A stretch of 64,000 nt of DNA from Clusia tigrina. Its lineage: Eukaryota; Arthropoda; Insecta; Diptera; Clusiidae. The translations under genes were made by a program, and so were the position numbers. Positions 49,130 to 63,500 of this stretch are shown here, piece after piece (position 1 is the first letter of the stretch; each line of letters starts with the position of its first letter). The stretch lies in the NCBI GenBank assembly GCA_920105625.2, contig OV050033.1, forward strand, positions 110,755,700 to 110,819,699, given 5' to 3'. The notes under the pieces are model-generated. The model was not told the origin of the DNA, did not search any database, and saw only the letters and a list, made by a program, of their open reading frames with translations.

Positions 49130-51050
49130 CCTAACTTCTATACGGTACGTAATACACCTATCAAAGTTTGTAACATACAAATGCTTGTAACTTTTTACTG
49201 GAGCGTCATAAAACCTTGAAATTTTGTAACAATAAAGTACTCGAGCCTCTTGTCAATTTAAGCTATCGCTCAAAGCTTTGCTACCCTTGAGTCCCACATC
49301 AAACACTGATAAAACTTCAAATGGCCCTAACTTCTATATGGTACGTCCTACACCTATCAAAGGTTGCAACATATAAATGCTTGTAACTTTTTACTAGAGC
49401 GTAATAAAATCTTGAAATTTTGTAACAATAAAGTACACGAGCCTCTTGTCAATTTAAGCTATCACTCAAACCTATGCTACCCTTGAGTCCCAAATCAAAC
49501 ACTGATAAAACTTCAAATGGCCCTAACTTCTATACGGTACGTCCTACACCTATCAAAGTTTGTAACATACAAATGCTTGTAACTTTTTACTGGAGCGTCA
49601 TAAAACCTTGAAATTTTGTAACAATAAAGTACTCGAGCCTCTTGTCAATTTAAGCTATCGCTCAAAGCTATGCTACCCTTGAGTCCCAGATCAATCACTG
49701 ATAAAACTTCAAATGGCCCTAACTTCTATACGGAACGTCATACACCTCTCAAAGTTTGCAACATACAAATGCTTGTAACTTTTTACTGGAGCGTCATAAA
49801 GCCTTGAAATTTTGTAACAATAAAGTACTCGAGCCTCTTGTCAATTTAAGCTATCGCTCAAAGCTATGCTACCCTTGAGTACCAAATCAAACACTGATAA
49901 AACTTCAAATGGCCCTAACTTCTATACGGTACGTCCTACACCTATCAAAGTTTGCAACATCCAAATGCTTCCAACTTTTTACTGGAGCGTCATAAAACCT
50001 TGAAATTTTGTAACAATAAAGTACTCGAGCCTCTTGTCAATTTAAGTTATCGCTCAAAGCTATGCTACCCTTGAATCCCAAATCAAACACTGATAATACT
50101 TCAAATGGCCCTAACTTCTATACGGTACGTCCTACACCTATCAAAGTTTGTAACATACAAATGCTTGTAACTTTTTACTGGAGCGTCATAAAACCTTGAA
50201 ATTTTGTAACAATAAAGTACTCGAGCCTCTTGTCAATTTAAGCTATCGCTCAAAGCTTTGCTACCCTTGAGTCCCACATCAAACACTGATAAAACTTCAA
50301 ATGGCCCTAACTTCTATATGGTACGTCCTACACCTTTCAAAGGTTGCAACATATAAATGCTTGTAACTTTTTACTAGAGCGTAATAAAATCTTGAAATTT
50401 TGTAACAATAAAGTACACGAGCCTCTTGTCAATTTAAGCTATCACTCAAACCTATGCTACCCTTGAGTCCCAAATCAAACACAGATAAAACTTCAAATGG
50501 CCCTAACTTCTATACGGTACGTCCTACACCTATCAAAGTTTGTAACATACAAATGCTTGTAACTTTTTACTGGAGCGTCATAAAACCTTGAAATTTTGTA
50601 ACAATAAAGTACTCGAGCCTCTTGTCAATTTAAGCTATCGCTCAAAGCTATGCTACCCTTGAGTCCCAGATCGATCACTGATAAAACTTCAAATGGCCCT
50701 AACTTCTATACGGAACGTCATACACCTCTCAAAGTTTGCAACATACAAATGCTTGTAACTTTTTACTGGAGCGTCATAAAGCCTTGAAATTTTGTAACAA
50801 TAAAGTACTCGAGCCTCTTGTCAATTTAAGCTATCCCTCAAAGCTATGCTACCCTTGAGTACCAAATCAAACACTGATAAAACTTCAAATGGCCCTAACT
50901 TCTATACGGTACGTCCTACACCTATCAAAGTTTGTAACATACAAATGCTTGTAACTTTTTACTGGAGCGTCATAAAACCTTGAAATTTTGTAACAATAAA
51001 GTACTCGAGCCTCTTGTCAATTTAAGCTATCGCTCAAAGCTATGCTACCC
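49130..51050 (+). repeat. Five-monomer unit in tandem (offset 980 bp)
   Basis: Two consecutive copies with a 980-bp (5 x 196) step: 'cttctatatgg' with 'gcgtaataaaatcttg' at 49331 and 50311, 'atcactcaaacc', then 'cggaacgtcatacacctctc' and 'gagtaccaaatc'. A similar series without the 'gtaat' change occurs near 52.4-53.1 kb. Confidence 0.82.
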
Positions 51051-54000
51051 TTGAGTCCCAAATCAAACACTGATAAAACTTCAAATGGCCCTAACTTCTA
51101 TACGGTACGTCCTACACCTATCAATGTTTGCAACATACAAATGCTTGTAACTTTTTACTGGAGCGTCATACAACCTTGAAATTTTGTAACAATAAAGTAC
51201 TCGAGCCTCTTGTCAATTTAAGCTATGGCTCAAAGCTATGCTACCCTTGAGTCCCAAATCAAACACTGATAAATCATCAAATGGCCCTAACTTCTATACG
51301 GTACGTCCTACACCTATCAAAGTTTGTAACATACAAATGCTTGTAACTTTTTACTGGAGCGTCATAAAACCTTGAAATTTTGTAACAATAAAGTACTCGA
51401 GCCTCTTGTCAATTTAAGCTATCGCTCAAAGCTATGCTACCCTTGAGTCCCACGTCAAACACCGATAAAACTTCAAATGGCCCTAACTTCTATACGGTAC
51501 GTCCTACACCTATCAAAGTTTGCAACATACAAATGCTTGTAACTTTTTACTGGAGCGTCATAAAACCTTGAAATTTTGTAACAATAAAGTACTCGAGCCT
51601 CTTGTTAATTTAAGCTATCGCTCAAAGCTATGCTACCCTTGAGTCCCAAATCAAACACTGATAAAACTTCAAATGGCCCTAACTTCTATACGGTACGTCC
51701 TACGCCTATCAAAGTTTGCAACATACAAATGCTTGCAACTTTTTACTGGAGCGTCATAAAACCTTGAAATTTTGTAACAATAAAGTACTCGAGCCTCTTG
51801 TCAATTTAAGCTATCGCTCAAAGCTATGCTACCCGTGAGTCCCAAATCAAACACTGATAAATCATCAAATGGCCCTAACTTCTATACGGTACGTCCTACA
51901 CCTATCAAAGTTTGCAACATACAAATGCTTGTAACTTTTTACTGGAGCGTCATAAAACCTTGAAATTTTCTAACAATAAAGTACTCGAGCCTCTTGTCAA
52001 TTTAAGCTATCGCTCAAAGCTATGCTACCCTTGAGTCCCAGATCAATCACTGATAAAACTTCAAATGGCCCTAACTTCTATACGGTACGTCCTACACCTA
52101 TCAAAGTTTGCAACATCCAAATGCTTGCAACTTTTTACTGGAGCGTCATAAAACCTTGAAATTTTGTAACAATAAAGTACTCGAGCCTCTTGTCAATTTA
52201 AGTTATCGCTCAAAGCTATGCTACCCTTGAATCCCAAATCAAACACTGATAATACTTCAAATGGCCCTAACTTCTATACGGAACGTCATACACCTCTCAA
52301 AGTTTGCAACATACAAATGCTTGTAACTTTTTACTGGAGCGTCATAAAACCTTGAAATTTTGTAACAATAAAGTACTCGAGCCTCTTGTCAATTTAAGCT
52401 ATCGCTCAAAGCTATGCTACCCTTGAGTCCCACATCAAACACTGATAAAACTTCAAATGGCCCTAACTTCTATATGGTACGTCCTACACCTATCAAAGGT
52501 TGCAACATATAAATGCTTGTAACTTTTTACTAGAGCGTCATAAAATCTTGAAATTTTGTAACAATAAAGTACACGAGCCTCTTGTCAATTTAAGCTATCA
52601 CTCAAACCTATGCTACCCTTGAGTCCCAAATCAAACACTGATAAAACTTCAAATGGCCCTAACTTCTATACGGTACGTCCTACACCTGTCAAAGTTTGTA
52701 ACATACAAATGCTTGTAACTTTTTACTGGAGCGTCATAAAACCTTGAAATTTTGTAACAATAAAGTACTCGAGCCTCTTGTCAATTTAAGCTATCGCTCA
52801 AAGCTATGCTACCCTTGAGTCCCAGATCAATCACTGATAAAACTTCAAATGGCCCTAACTTCTATACGGAACGTCATACACCTCTCAAAGTTTGCAACAT
52901 ACAAATGCTTGTAACTTTTTACTGGAGCGTCATAAAGCCTTGAAATTTTGGAACAATAAAGTACTCGAGCCTCTTGTCAATTTAAGCTATCGCTCAAAGC
53001 TATGCTACCCTTGAGTACCAAATCAAACACTGATAAAACTTCAAATGGCCCTAACTTCTATACGGTACGTCCTACACCTATCAAAGTTTGTAACATACAA
53101 ATGCTTGTAACTATTTACTAGAGCGTCATAAAATCTTGAAATTTTGTAACAATAAAGTACACGAGCCTCTTGTCAATTTAAGCTATCGCTCAAACCTATG
53201 CTACCCTTGAGTCCCAAATCAAACACTGATAAAACTTCAAATGGCCCTAACTTCTATACGGTACGTCCTACACCTATCAATGTTTGCAACATACAAATGC
53301 TTGTAACTTTTTACTGGAGCGTCAAACAACCTTGAAATTTTGTAACAATAAAGTACTCGAGCCTCTTGTCAATTTAAGCTATCGCTCAAAGCTAAGCTAC
53401 CCTTGAGTCCCAAATCAAACACTGATAAAACTTCAAATGGCCCTAACTTCTATACGGTACGTCCTACACCTATCAAAGTTTGCAACATACAAACGCTTGC
53501 AACTTTTTACTGGAGTGTCATAAAGCCTTGAAATTTTGTAACAATAAAGTACTCGAGCCTCTTGTCAATTTAAGCTATCGCTCAAAGCTATGCCACCCTT
53601 GAGTCCCAAATCAAACACTGATAAATCATCAAATGGCCCTAACTTCTATACGGTACGTCCTACACCTATCAAAGTTTGCAACATACAAATGCTTGTAACT
53701 TTTTACTGGAGCGTCATAAAACCTTGAAATTTTGTATCAATAAAGTACTCGAGCCTCTTGTCAATTTAAGCTATCGCTCAAAGCTATGCTACCCTTGAGT
53801 CCTAAATCAAACACTGATAAAGCTTCAAATGGCCCTAACTTCTATATGGTACGTCCTACACCTATCAAAGCTTGCAACATATAAATGCTTGTAACTTTTT
53901 ACTAGAGCGTCATAAAATCTTGAAATTTTGTAACAATAAAGTACACGAGCCTCTTGTCAATTTAAGCTATCGCTCAACCCTATGCTACCCTTGAGTCCCA

Positions 54001-54599
54001 AATCAAACACTGATAAAACTTCAAATGGCCCTAACTTCTATACGGAACGTCATACACCTCTCAAAGTTTGCAACATACAAATGCTTGCAACTTTTTACTG
54101 GAGAGTCATAAAACCTTGAAATTTTGTAACAATAAAGTACTCGAGCCTCTTGTCAATTTAAGCTATCGCTCAAAGCTATGCCACCCTTGAGTCCCAGATC
54201 AATCACTGATAAAACTTCAAATGGCCCTAACTTCTATACGGTACGTCCTACACCTATCAAAGTTTGCAACATACAAATGCTTGCAACTTTTTACTGGAGC
54301 GTCATAAAACCTTGAAATTTTGTAACAATAAAGTACTCGAGCCTCTTGTCAATTTAAATTATCGCTCAAAGCTATGCTAGCCTTGAATCCAAAATCAAAC
54401 ACTGATAATACTTCAAATGGCCCTAACTTCTATACGGAACATCATACACCTCTCAAAGTTTGCAACATACAAATGCTTGTAACTTTTTACTGGAGCGTCA
54501 TAAAACCTTGAAATTTTGTAACAATAAAGTACTCGAGCCTCTTGTCAATTTAAGCTATCGCTCAAAGCTATGCTACCCTTGAGTCCCAAATCAAACACT

Positions 54600-57500
54600 G
54601 ATAAAATTTCAAATGGCCCTAACTTCTATATGGTACGTCCTACACCTATCAAAGCTTGCAACTTATAAATGCTTGTAACTATTTACTAGAGTGTCATAAA
54701 ATCTTGAAATTTTGTAACAATAAAGTACACGAGCCTCTTGTCAATTTAAGCTATCGCTCAAACCTATGCTACCCTTGAGTCCCAAATCAAACACTGATAA
54801 AACTTCAAATGGCCCTAACTTCTATACGGTACGTCCTACACCTATCAATGTTTGCAACATACAAATGCTTGTAACTTTTTACTGGAGCGTCATAAAACCT
54901 TGAAATTTTGTAACAATAAAGTACTCGAGCCTCTTGTCAATTTAAGCTATCGCTCAAAGCTATGCTACCCTTGAGTCCCAAATCAAACACTGATAAAACT
55001 TCAAATGGGCCTAATTTCTATACGGTACGTCCTACACCTATCAAAGTTTGCAACATCCAAATGCTTGCAACTTTTTACTGGAGCGTCATAAAACCTTGAA
55101 ATTTTGTAACAATAAAGTACTCGAGCCTCTTGTCAATTTAAGTTATCGCTCAAAGCTATGCTACCCTTGAGTCCCAAATCAAACACTGATAAAACTTCAA
55201 ATGGCCCTAACTTCTATACGGTACGTCCTACACCTATCAATGTTTGCAACATACAAATGCTTGTAACTTTATACTGGAGCGTCATAAAACCTTGAAATTT
55301 TGTAACAATAAAGTACTCGAGCCTCTTGTCAATTTAAGCTATCGCTCAAAGCTATGCTACCCTTGAGTCCCAAATCAAACACTGATAAAACTTCAAATGG
55401 GCCTAATTTCTATACGGTACGTCCTACACCTATCAAAGTTTGCAACATCCAAATGCTTGCAACATTTTACTGGAGCGTCATAAAACCTTGAAATTTTGTA
55501 ACAATAAAGTACTCGAGCCTCTTGTCAATTTAAGTTATCGCTCAAAGCTATGCTACCCTTGAATCCCAAATCAAACACTGATAAAACTTCAAATGGCCCT
55601 AACTTCTATACGGTACGTCCTACACCTATCAAAGTTTGCAACATACAAACGCTTGCATCTTTTTACTGGAGTGTCATAAAGCCTTGAAATTTTGTAACAA
55701 TAAAGTACTCGAGCCTCTTGTCAATTTAAGCTATCGCTCAAAGCTATGCTACCCTTGAGTCCCAAATCAAACACTGATAAATCATCAAATGGCCCTAACT
55801 TCTATACGGTACGTCCTACACCTATCAAAGTTTGCAACATACAAATGCTTGTAACTTTTTACTGGAGCGTCATAAAACCTTGAAATTTTGTAACAATAAA
55901 GTACTCGAGCCTCTTGTCAATTTAAGCTATCGCTCAAAGCTATGCTACCCTTGAGTCCCAAATCAAACACTGATAAAACTTCAAATGGCCCTAACTTCTA
56001 TATGGTACGTCCTACACCTATCAAAGCTTGCAACATATAAATGCTTGTAACTTTTTACTAGAGCGTCATAAAATCTTGAAATTTTGTAACAATAAAGTAC
56101 ACGAGCCTCTTGTCAATTTAAGCTATCGCTCAACCCTATGCTACCCTTGAGTCCCAAATCAAACACTGATAAAACTTCAAATGGCCCTAACTTCTATACG
56201 GAACGTCATACACCTCTCAAAGTTTGCAACATACAAATGCTTGCAACTTTTTACTGGAGAGTCATAAAACCTTGAAATTTTGTAACAATAAAGTACTCGA
56301 GCCTCTTGTCAATTTAAGCTATCGCTCAAAGCTATGCTACCGTGAGTCCCAAATCAAACTCTGATAAATCATCAAATGGCCCTAACTTCTATACGGTACG
56401 TCCTACACCTATCACAGTTTGCAACATACAAATGCTTGTAACTTTTTACTGGAGCGTCATAAAACCTTGAAATTTTGGAACAATAAAGTACTCGAGCCTC
56501 TTGTCAATTTAAGCTATCGCTCAAAGCTATGCTACCCTTGAGTCCCAGATCAATCACTGATAAAACTTCAAATGGCCCTAACTTCTATACGGTACGTCCT
56601 ACACCTCTCAAAGTTTGCAACATACAAATGCTTGTAACTTTTTACTGGAGCGTCATAAAACCTTGAAATTTTGTAACAATAAAGTACTCGAGCCTCTTGT
56701 CAATTTAAGCTATCGCTCAAAGCTATGCTACCCTTGAGTCCCAAATCAAACACTGATAAAACTTCAAATGGCCCCAACGTCTATATGGTACGTCCTACAC
56801 CTATCAAAGCTTGCAACTTATAAATGCTTGTAACTATTTACTAGAGCGTCATAAAATCTTGAAATTTTGTAACAATAAAGTACACGAGCCTCTTGTCAAT
56901 TTAAGCTATCGCTCAAACCTATGCTACCCTTGAGTCCCAAATCAAACACTGATAAAACTTCAAATGGCCCTAACTTCTAGACGGTACGTCCTACACCTAT
57001 CAATGTTTGCAACATACAAATGCTTGTAACTTTTTACTGGAGCGTCATAAAACCTTGAAATTTTGTAACAATAAAGTACTCGAGCCTCTTGTCAATTTAA
57101 GCTATCGCTCAAAGCTATGCTACCCTTGAGTCCCAAATCAAACACTGATAAAACTTCAAATGGGCCTAATTTCTATACGGTACGTCCTACACCTATCAAA
57201 GTTTGCAACATCCAAATGCTTGCAACTTTTTACTGGAGCGTCATAAAACCTTGAAATTTTGTAACAATAAAGTACTCGAGCCTCTTGTCAATTTAAGTTA
57301 TCGCTCAAAGCTATGCTACCCTTGAATCCCAAATCAAACACTGATAATACTTCAAATGGGCCTAATTTCTATACGGTACGTCCTACACCTATCAAAGTTT
57401 GCAACATCCAAATGCTTGCAACATTTTACTGGAGCGTCATAAAACCTTGAAATTTTGTAACAATAAAGTACTCGAGCCTCTTGTCAATTTAAGTTATCGC

Positions 57501-60500
57501 TCAAAGCTATGCTACCCTTGAATCCCAAATCAAACACTGATAAAACTTCAAATGGCCCTAACTTCTATACGGTACGTCCTACACCTATCAAAGTTTGCAA
57601 CATACAAACGCTTGCAACTTTTTACTGGAGTGTCATAAAGCCTTGAAATTTTGTAACAATAAAGTACTCGAGCCTCTTGTCAATTTAAGCTATCGCTCAA
57701 AGCTATGCTACCCTTGAGTCCCAAATCAAACACTGATAAATCATCAAATGGCCCTAACTTCTATACGGTACGTCCTACACCTATCAAAGTTTGCAACATA
57801 CAAATGCTTGTAACTTTTTACTGGAGCGTCATAAAACCTTGAAATTTTGTAACAATAAAGTACTCGAGCCTCTTGTCAATTTAAGCTATCGCTCAAAGCT
57901 ATGCTACCCTTGAGTCCCAAATCAAACACTGATAAAACTTCAAATGGCCCTAACTTCTATATGGTACGTCCTACACCTATCAAAGCTTGCAACATATAAA
58001 TGCTTGTAACTTTTTACTAGAGCGTCATCAAATCTTGAAATTTTGTAACAATAAAGTACACGAGCCTCTTGTCACTTTAAGCTATCGCTCAACCCTATGC
58101 TACCCTTGAGTCCCAAATCAAACACTGATAAAACTTCAAATGGCCCTAACTTCTATACGGAACGTCATACACCTCTCAAAGTTTGCAACATACAAATGCT
58201 TGCAACTTTTTACTGGAGAGTCATAAAACCTTGAAATTTTGTAACAATAAAGTACTCGAGCCTCTTGTCAATTTAAGCTATCGCTCAAAGCTATGCTACC
58301 GTGAGTCCCAAATCAAACTCTGATAAATCATCAAATGGCCCTAACTTCTATACGGTACGTCCTACACCTATCACAGTTTGCAACATACAAATGCTTGTAA
58401 CTTTTTACTGGAGCGTCATAAAACCTTGAAATTTTGGAACAATAAAGTACTCGAGCCTCTTGTCAATTTAAGCTATCGCTCAAAGCTATGCTACCCTTGA
58501 GTCCCAGATCAATCACTGATAAAACTTCAAATGGCCCTAACTTCTATACGGTACGTCCTACACCTCTCAAAGTTTGCAACATACAAATGCTTGTAACTTT
58601 TTACTGGAGCGTCATAAAACCTTGAAATTTTGTAACAATAAAGTACTCGAGCCTCTTGTCAATTTAAGCTATCGCTCAAAGCTATGCTACCCTTGAGTCC
58701 CAAATCAAACACTGATAAAACTTCAAATGGCCCCAACGTCTATATGGTACGTCCTACACCTATCAAAGCTTGCAACTTATAAATGCTTGTAACTATTTAC
58801 TGGAGCGTCATAAAACCTTGAAATTTTGTAACAATAAAGTACTCGAGCCTCTTGTCAATTTAAGCTATCGCTCAAAGCTATGCTACCCTTGAGTCCCAAA
58901 TCAAACACTGATAAAACTTCAAATGGGCCTAATTTCTATACGGTACGTCCTACACCTATCAAAGTTTGCAACATCCAAATGCTTGCAACATTTTACTGGA
59001 GCGTCATAAAACCTTGAAATTTTGTAACAATAAAGTACTCGAGCCTCTTGTCAATTTAAGTTATCGCTCAAAGCTATGCTACCCTTGAATCCCAAATCAA
59101 ACACTGATAAAACTTCAAATGGCCCTAACTTCTATACGGTACGTCCTACACCTATCAAAGTTTGCAACATACAAACGCTTGCATCTTTTTACTGGAGTGT
59201 CATAAAGCCTTGAAATTTTGTAACAATAAAGTACTCGAGCCTCTTGTCAATTTAAGCTATCGCTCAAAGCTATGCTACCCTTGAGTCCCAAATCAAACAC
59301 TGATAAATCATCAAATGGCCCTAACTTCTATACGGTACGTCCTACACCTATCAAAGTTTGCAACATACAAATGCTTGTAACTTTTTACTGGAGCGTCATA
59401 AAACCTTGAAATTTTGTAACAATAAAGTACTCGAGCCTCTTGTCAATTTAAGCTATCGCTCAAAGCTATGCTACCCTTGAGTCCCAAATCAAACACTGAT
59501 AAAACTTCAAATGGCCCTAACTTCTATATGGTACGTCCTACACCTATCAAAGCTTGCAACATATAAATGCTTGTAACTTTTTACTAGAGCGTCATAAAAT
59601 CTTGAAATTTTGTAACAATAAAGTACACGAGCCTCTTGTCAATTTAAGCTATCGCTCAACCCTATGCTACCCTTGAGTCCCAAATCAAACACTGATAAAA
59701 CTTCAAATGGCCCTAACTTCTATACGGAACGTCATACACCTCTCAAAGTTTGCAACATACAAATGCTTGCAACTTTTTACTGGAGAGTCATAAAACCTTG
59801 AAATTTTGTAACAATAAAGTACTCGAGCCTCTTGTCAATTTAAGCTATCGCTCAAAGCTATGCTACCGTGAGTCCCAAATCAAACTCTGATAAATCATCA
59901 AATGGCCCTAACTTCTATACGGTACGTCCTACACCTATCACAGTTTGCAACATACAAATGCTTGTAACTTTTTACTGGAGCGTCATAAAACCTTGAAATT
60001 TTGGAACAATAAAGTACTCGAGCCTCTTGTCAATTTAAGCTATCGCTCAAAGCTATGCTACCCTTGAGTCCCAGATCAATCACTGATAAAACTTCAAATG
60101 GCCCTAACTTCTATACGGTACGTCCTACACCTCTCAAAGTTTGCAACATACAAATGCTTGTAACTTTTTACTGGAGCGTCATAAAACCTTGAAATTTTGT
60201 AAAAATAAAGTACTCGAGCCTCTTGTCAATTTAAGCTATCGCTCAAAGCTATGCTACCCTTGAGTCCCAAATCAAACACTGATAAAACTTCAAATGGCCC
60301 CAACGTCTATATGGTACGTCCTACACCTATCAAAGCTTGCAACTTATAAATGCTTGTAACTATTTACTAGAGCGTCATAAAATCTTGAAATTTTGTAACA
60401 ATAAAGTACACGAGCCTCTTGTCAATTTAAGCTATCGCTCAAACCTATGCTACCCTTGAGTCCCAAATCAAACACTGATAAAACTTCAAATGGCCCTAAC

Positions 60501-63500
60501 TTCTAGACGGTACGTCCTACACCTATCAATGTTTGCAACAAACAAATGCTTGTAACTTTTTACTGGAGCGTCATAAAACCTTGAAATTTTGTAACAATAA
60601 AGTACTCGAGCCTCTTGTCAATTTAAGCTATCGCTCAAAGCTATGCTACCCTTGAGTCCCAAATCAAACACTGATAAAACTTCAAATGGGCCTAATTTCT
60701 ATACGGTACGTCCTACACCTATCAAAGTTTGCAACATCCAAATGCTTGCAACTTTTTACTGGAGCGTCATAAAACCTTGAAATTTTGTAACAATAAAGTA
60801 CTCGAGCCTCTTGTCAATTTAAGTTATCGCTCAAAGCTATGCTACCCTTGAATCTCAAATCAAACACTGATAATACTTCAAATGGGCCTAATTTCTATAC
60901 GGTACGTCCTACACCTATCAAAGTTTGCAACATCCAAATGCTTGCAACATTTTACTGGAGCGTCATAAAACCTTGAAATTTTGTAACAATAAAGTACTCG
61001 AGCCTCTTGTCAATTTAAGTTATCGCTCAAAGCTATGCTACCCTTGAATCCCAAATCAAACACTGATAAAACTTCAAATGGCCCTAACTTCTATACGGTA
61101 CGTCCTACACCTATCAAAGTTTGCAACATACAAACGCTTGCAACTTTTTACTGGAGTGTCATAAAGCCTTGAAATTTTGTAACAATAAAGTACTCGAGCC
61201 TCTTGTCAATTTAAGCTATCGCTCAAAGCTATGCTACCCTTGAGTCCCAAATCAAACACTGATAAATCATCAAATGGCCCTAACTTCTATACGGTACGTC
61301 CTACACCTATCAAAGTTTGCAACATACAAATGCTTGTAACTTTTTACTGGAGCGTCATAAAACCTTGAAATTTTGTAACAATAAAGTACTCGAGCCTCTT
61401 GTCAATTTAAGCTATCGCTCAAAGCTATGCTACCCTTGAGTCCCAAATCAAACACTGATAAAACTTCAAATGGCCCTAACTTCTATATGGTACGTCCTAC
61501 ACCTATCAAAGCTTGCAACATATAAATGCTTGTAACTTTTTACTAGAGCGTCATAAAATCTTGAAATTTTGTAACAATAAAGTACACGAGCCTCTTGTCA
61601 ATTTAAGCTATCGCTCAACCCTATGCTACCCTTGAGTCCCAAATCAAACACTGATAAAACTTCAAATGGCCCTAACTTCTATACGGAACGTCATACACCT
61701 CTCAAAGTTTGCAACATACAAATGCTTGCAACTTTTTACTGGAGAGTCATAAAACCTTGAAATTTTGTAACAATAAAGTACTCGAGCCTCTTGTCAATTT
61801 AAGCTATCGCTCAAAGCTATGCTACCGTGAGTCCCAAATCAAACTCTGATAAATCATCAAATGGCCCTAACTTCTATACGGTACGTCCTACACCTATCAC
61901 AGTTTGCAACATACAAATGCTTGTAACTTTTTACTGGAGCGTCATAAAACCTTGAAATTTTGGAACAATAAAGTACTCGAGCCTCTTGTCAATTTAAGCT
62001 ATCGCTCAAAGCTATGCTACCCTTGAGTCCCAGATCAATCACTGATAAAACTTCAAATGGCCCTAACTTCTATACGGTACGTCCTACACCTCTCAAAGTT
62101 TGCAACATACAAATGCTTGTAACTTTTTACTGGAGCGTCATAAAACCTTGAAATTTTGTAACAATAAAGTACTCGAGCCTCTTGTCAATTTAAGCTATCG
62201 CTCAAAGCTATGCTACCCTTGAGTCCCAAATCAAACACTGATAAAACTTCAAATGGCCCCAACGTCTATATGGTACGTCCTACACCTATCAAAGCTTGCA
62301 ACTTATAAATGCTTGTAACTATTTACTAGAGCGTCATAAAATCTTGAAATTTTGTAACAATAAAGTACACGAGCCTCTTGTCAATTTAAGTTATCGCTCA
62401 AAGCTATGCTACCCTTGAATCCCAAATCAAACACTGATAATACTTCAAATGGCCCTAACTTCTATACGGAACGTCATACACCTCTCAAAGTTTGCAACAT
62501 ACAAATGCTTGTAACTTTTTACTGGAGCGTCATAAAATCTTGAAATTTTGTAACAATAAAGTACTCTCGCCTCTTGTCAATTTAAGCTATCGCTGAAAGC
62601 TATGCTACCCTTGAGTCCCAGATCAATCACTGATAAAACTTCAAATGGCCCTAACTTCTATACGGTACGTCCTACACCTATCAAAGTTTGCAACATCCAA
62701 ATGCTTGCAACTTTTTACTGGAGCGTCATAAAACCTTGAAATTTTGTAACAATAAAGTACTCGAGCCTCTTGTCAATTTAAGTTATCGCTCAAAGCTATG
62801 CTACCCTTGAATCCCAAATCAAACACTGATAATACTTCAAATGGGCCTAATTTCTATACGGTACGTCCTACACCTATCAAAGTTTGCAACATCCAAATGC
62901 TTGCAACTTTTTACTGGAGCGTCATAAAACCTTGAAATTTTGTAACAATAAAGTACTCGAGCCTCTTGTCAATTTAAGTTATCGCTCAAAGCTATGCTAC
63001 CCTTGAATCCCAAATCAAACACTGATAATACTTCAAATGGCCCTAACTTCTATACGGAACGTCATACACCTCTCAAAGTTTGCAACATACAAATGCTTGT
63101 AACTTTTTACTGGAGCGTCATAAAACCTTGAAATTTTGTAACAATAAAGTACTCTCGCCTCTTGTCAATTTAAGCTATCGCTCAAAGCTATGCTACCCTT
63201 GAGTAGCACATCAAACACTGATAAAACTTCAAATGGCCCTAACTTCTATATGGTACGTCCTACACCTATCAAAGGTTGCAACATATAAATGCTTGTAACT
63301 TTTTACTAGAGCGTCATAAAATCTTGAAATTTTGTAACAATAAAGTACACGAGCCTCTTGTCAATTTAAGCTATCACTCAAACCTATGCTACCCTTGAGT
63401 CCCAAATCAAACACTGATAAAACTTCAAATGGCCCTAACTTCTATACGGTACGTCCTACACCTATCAAAGTTTGTAACATACAAATTCTTGTAACTTTTT

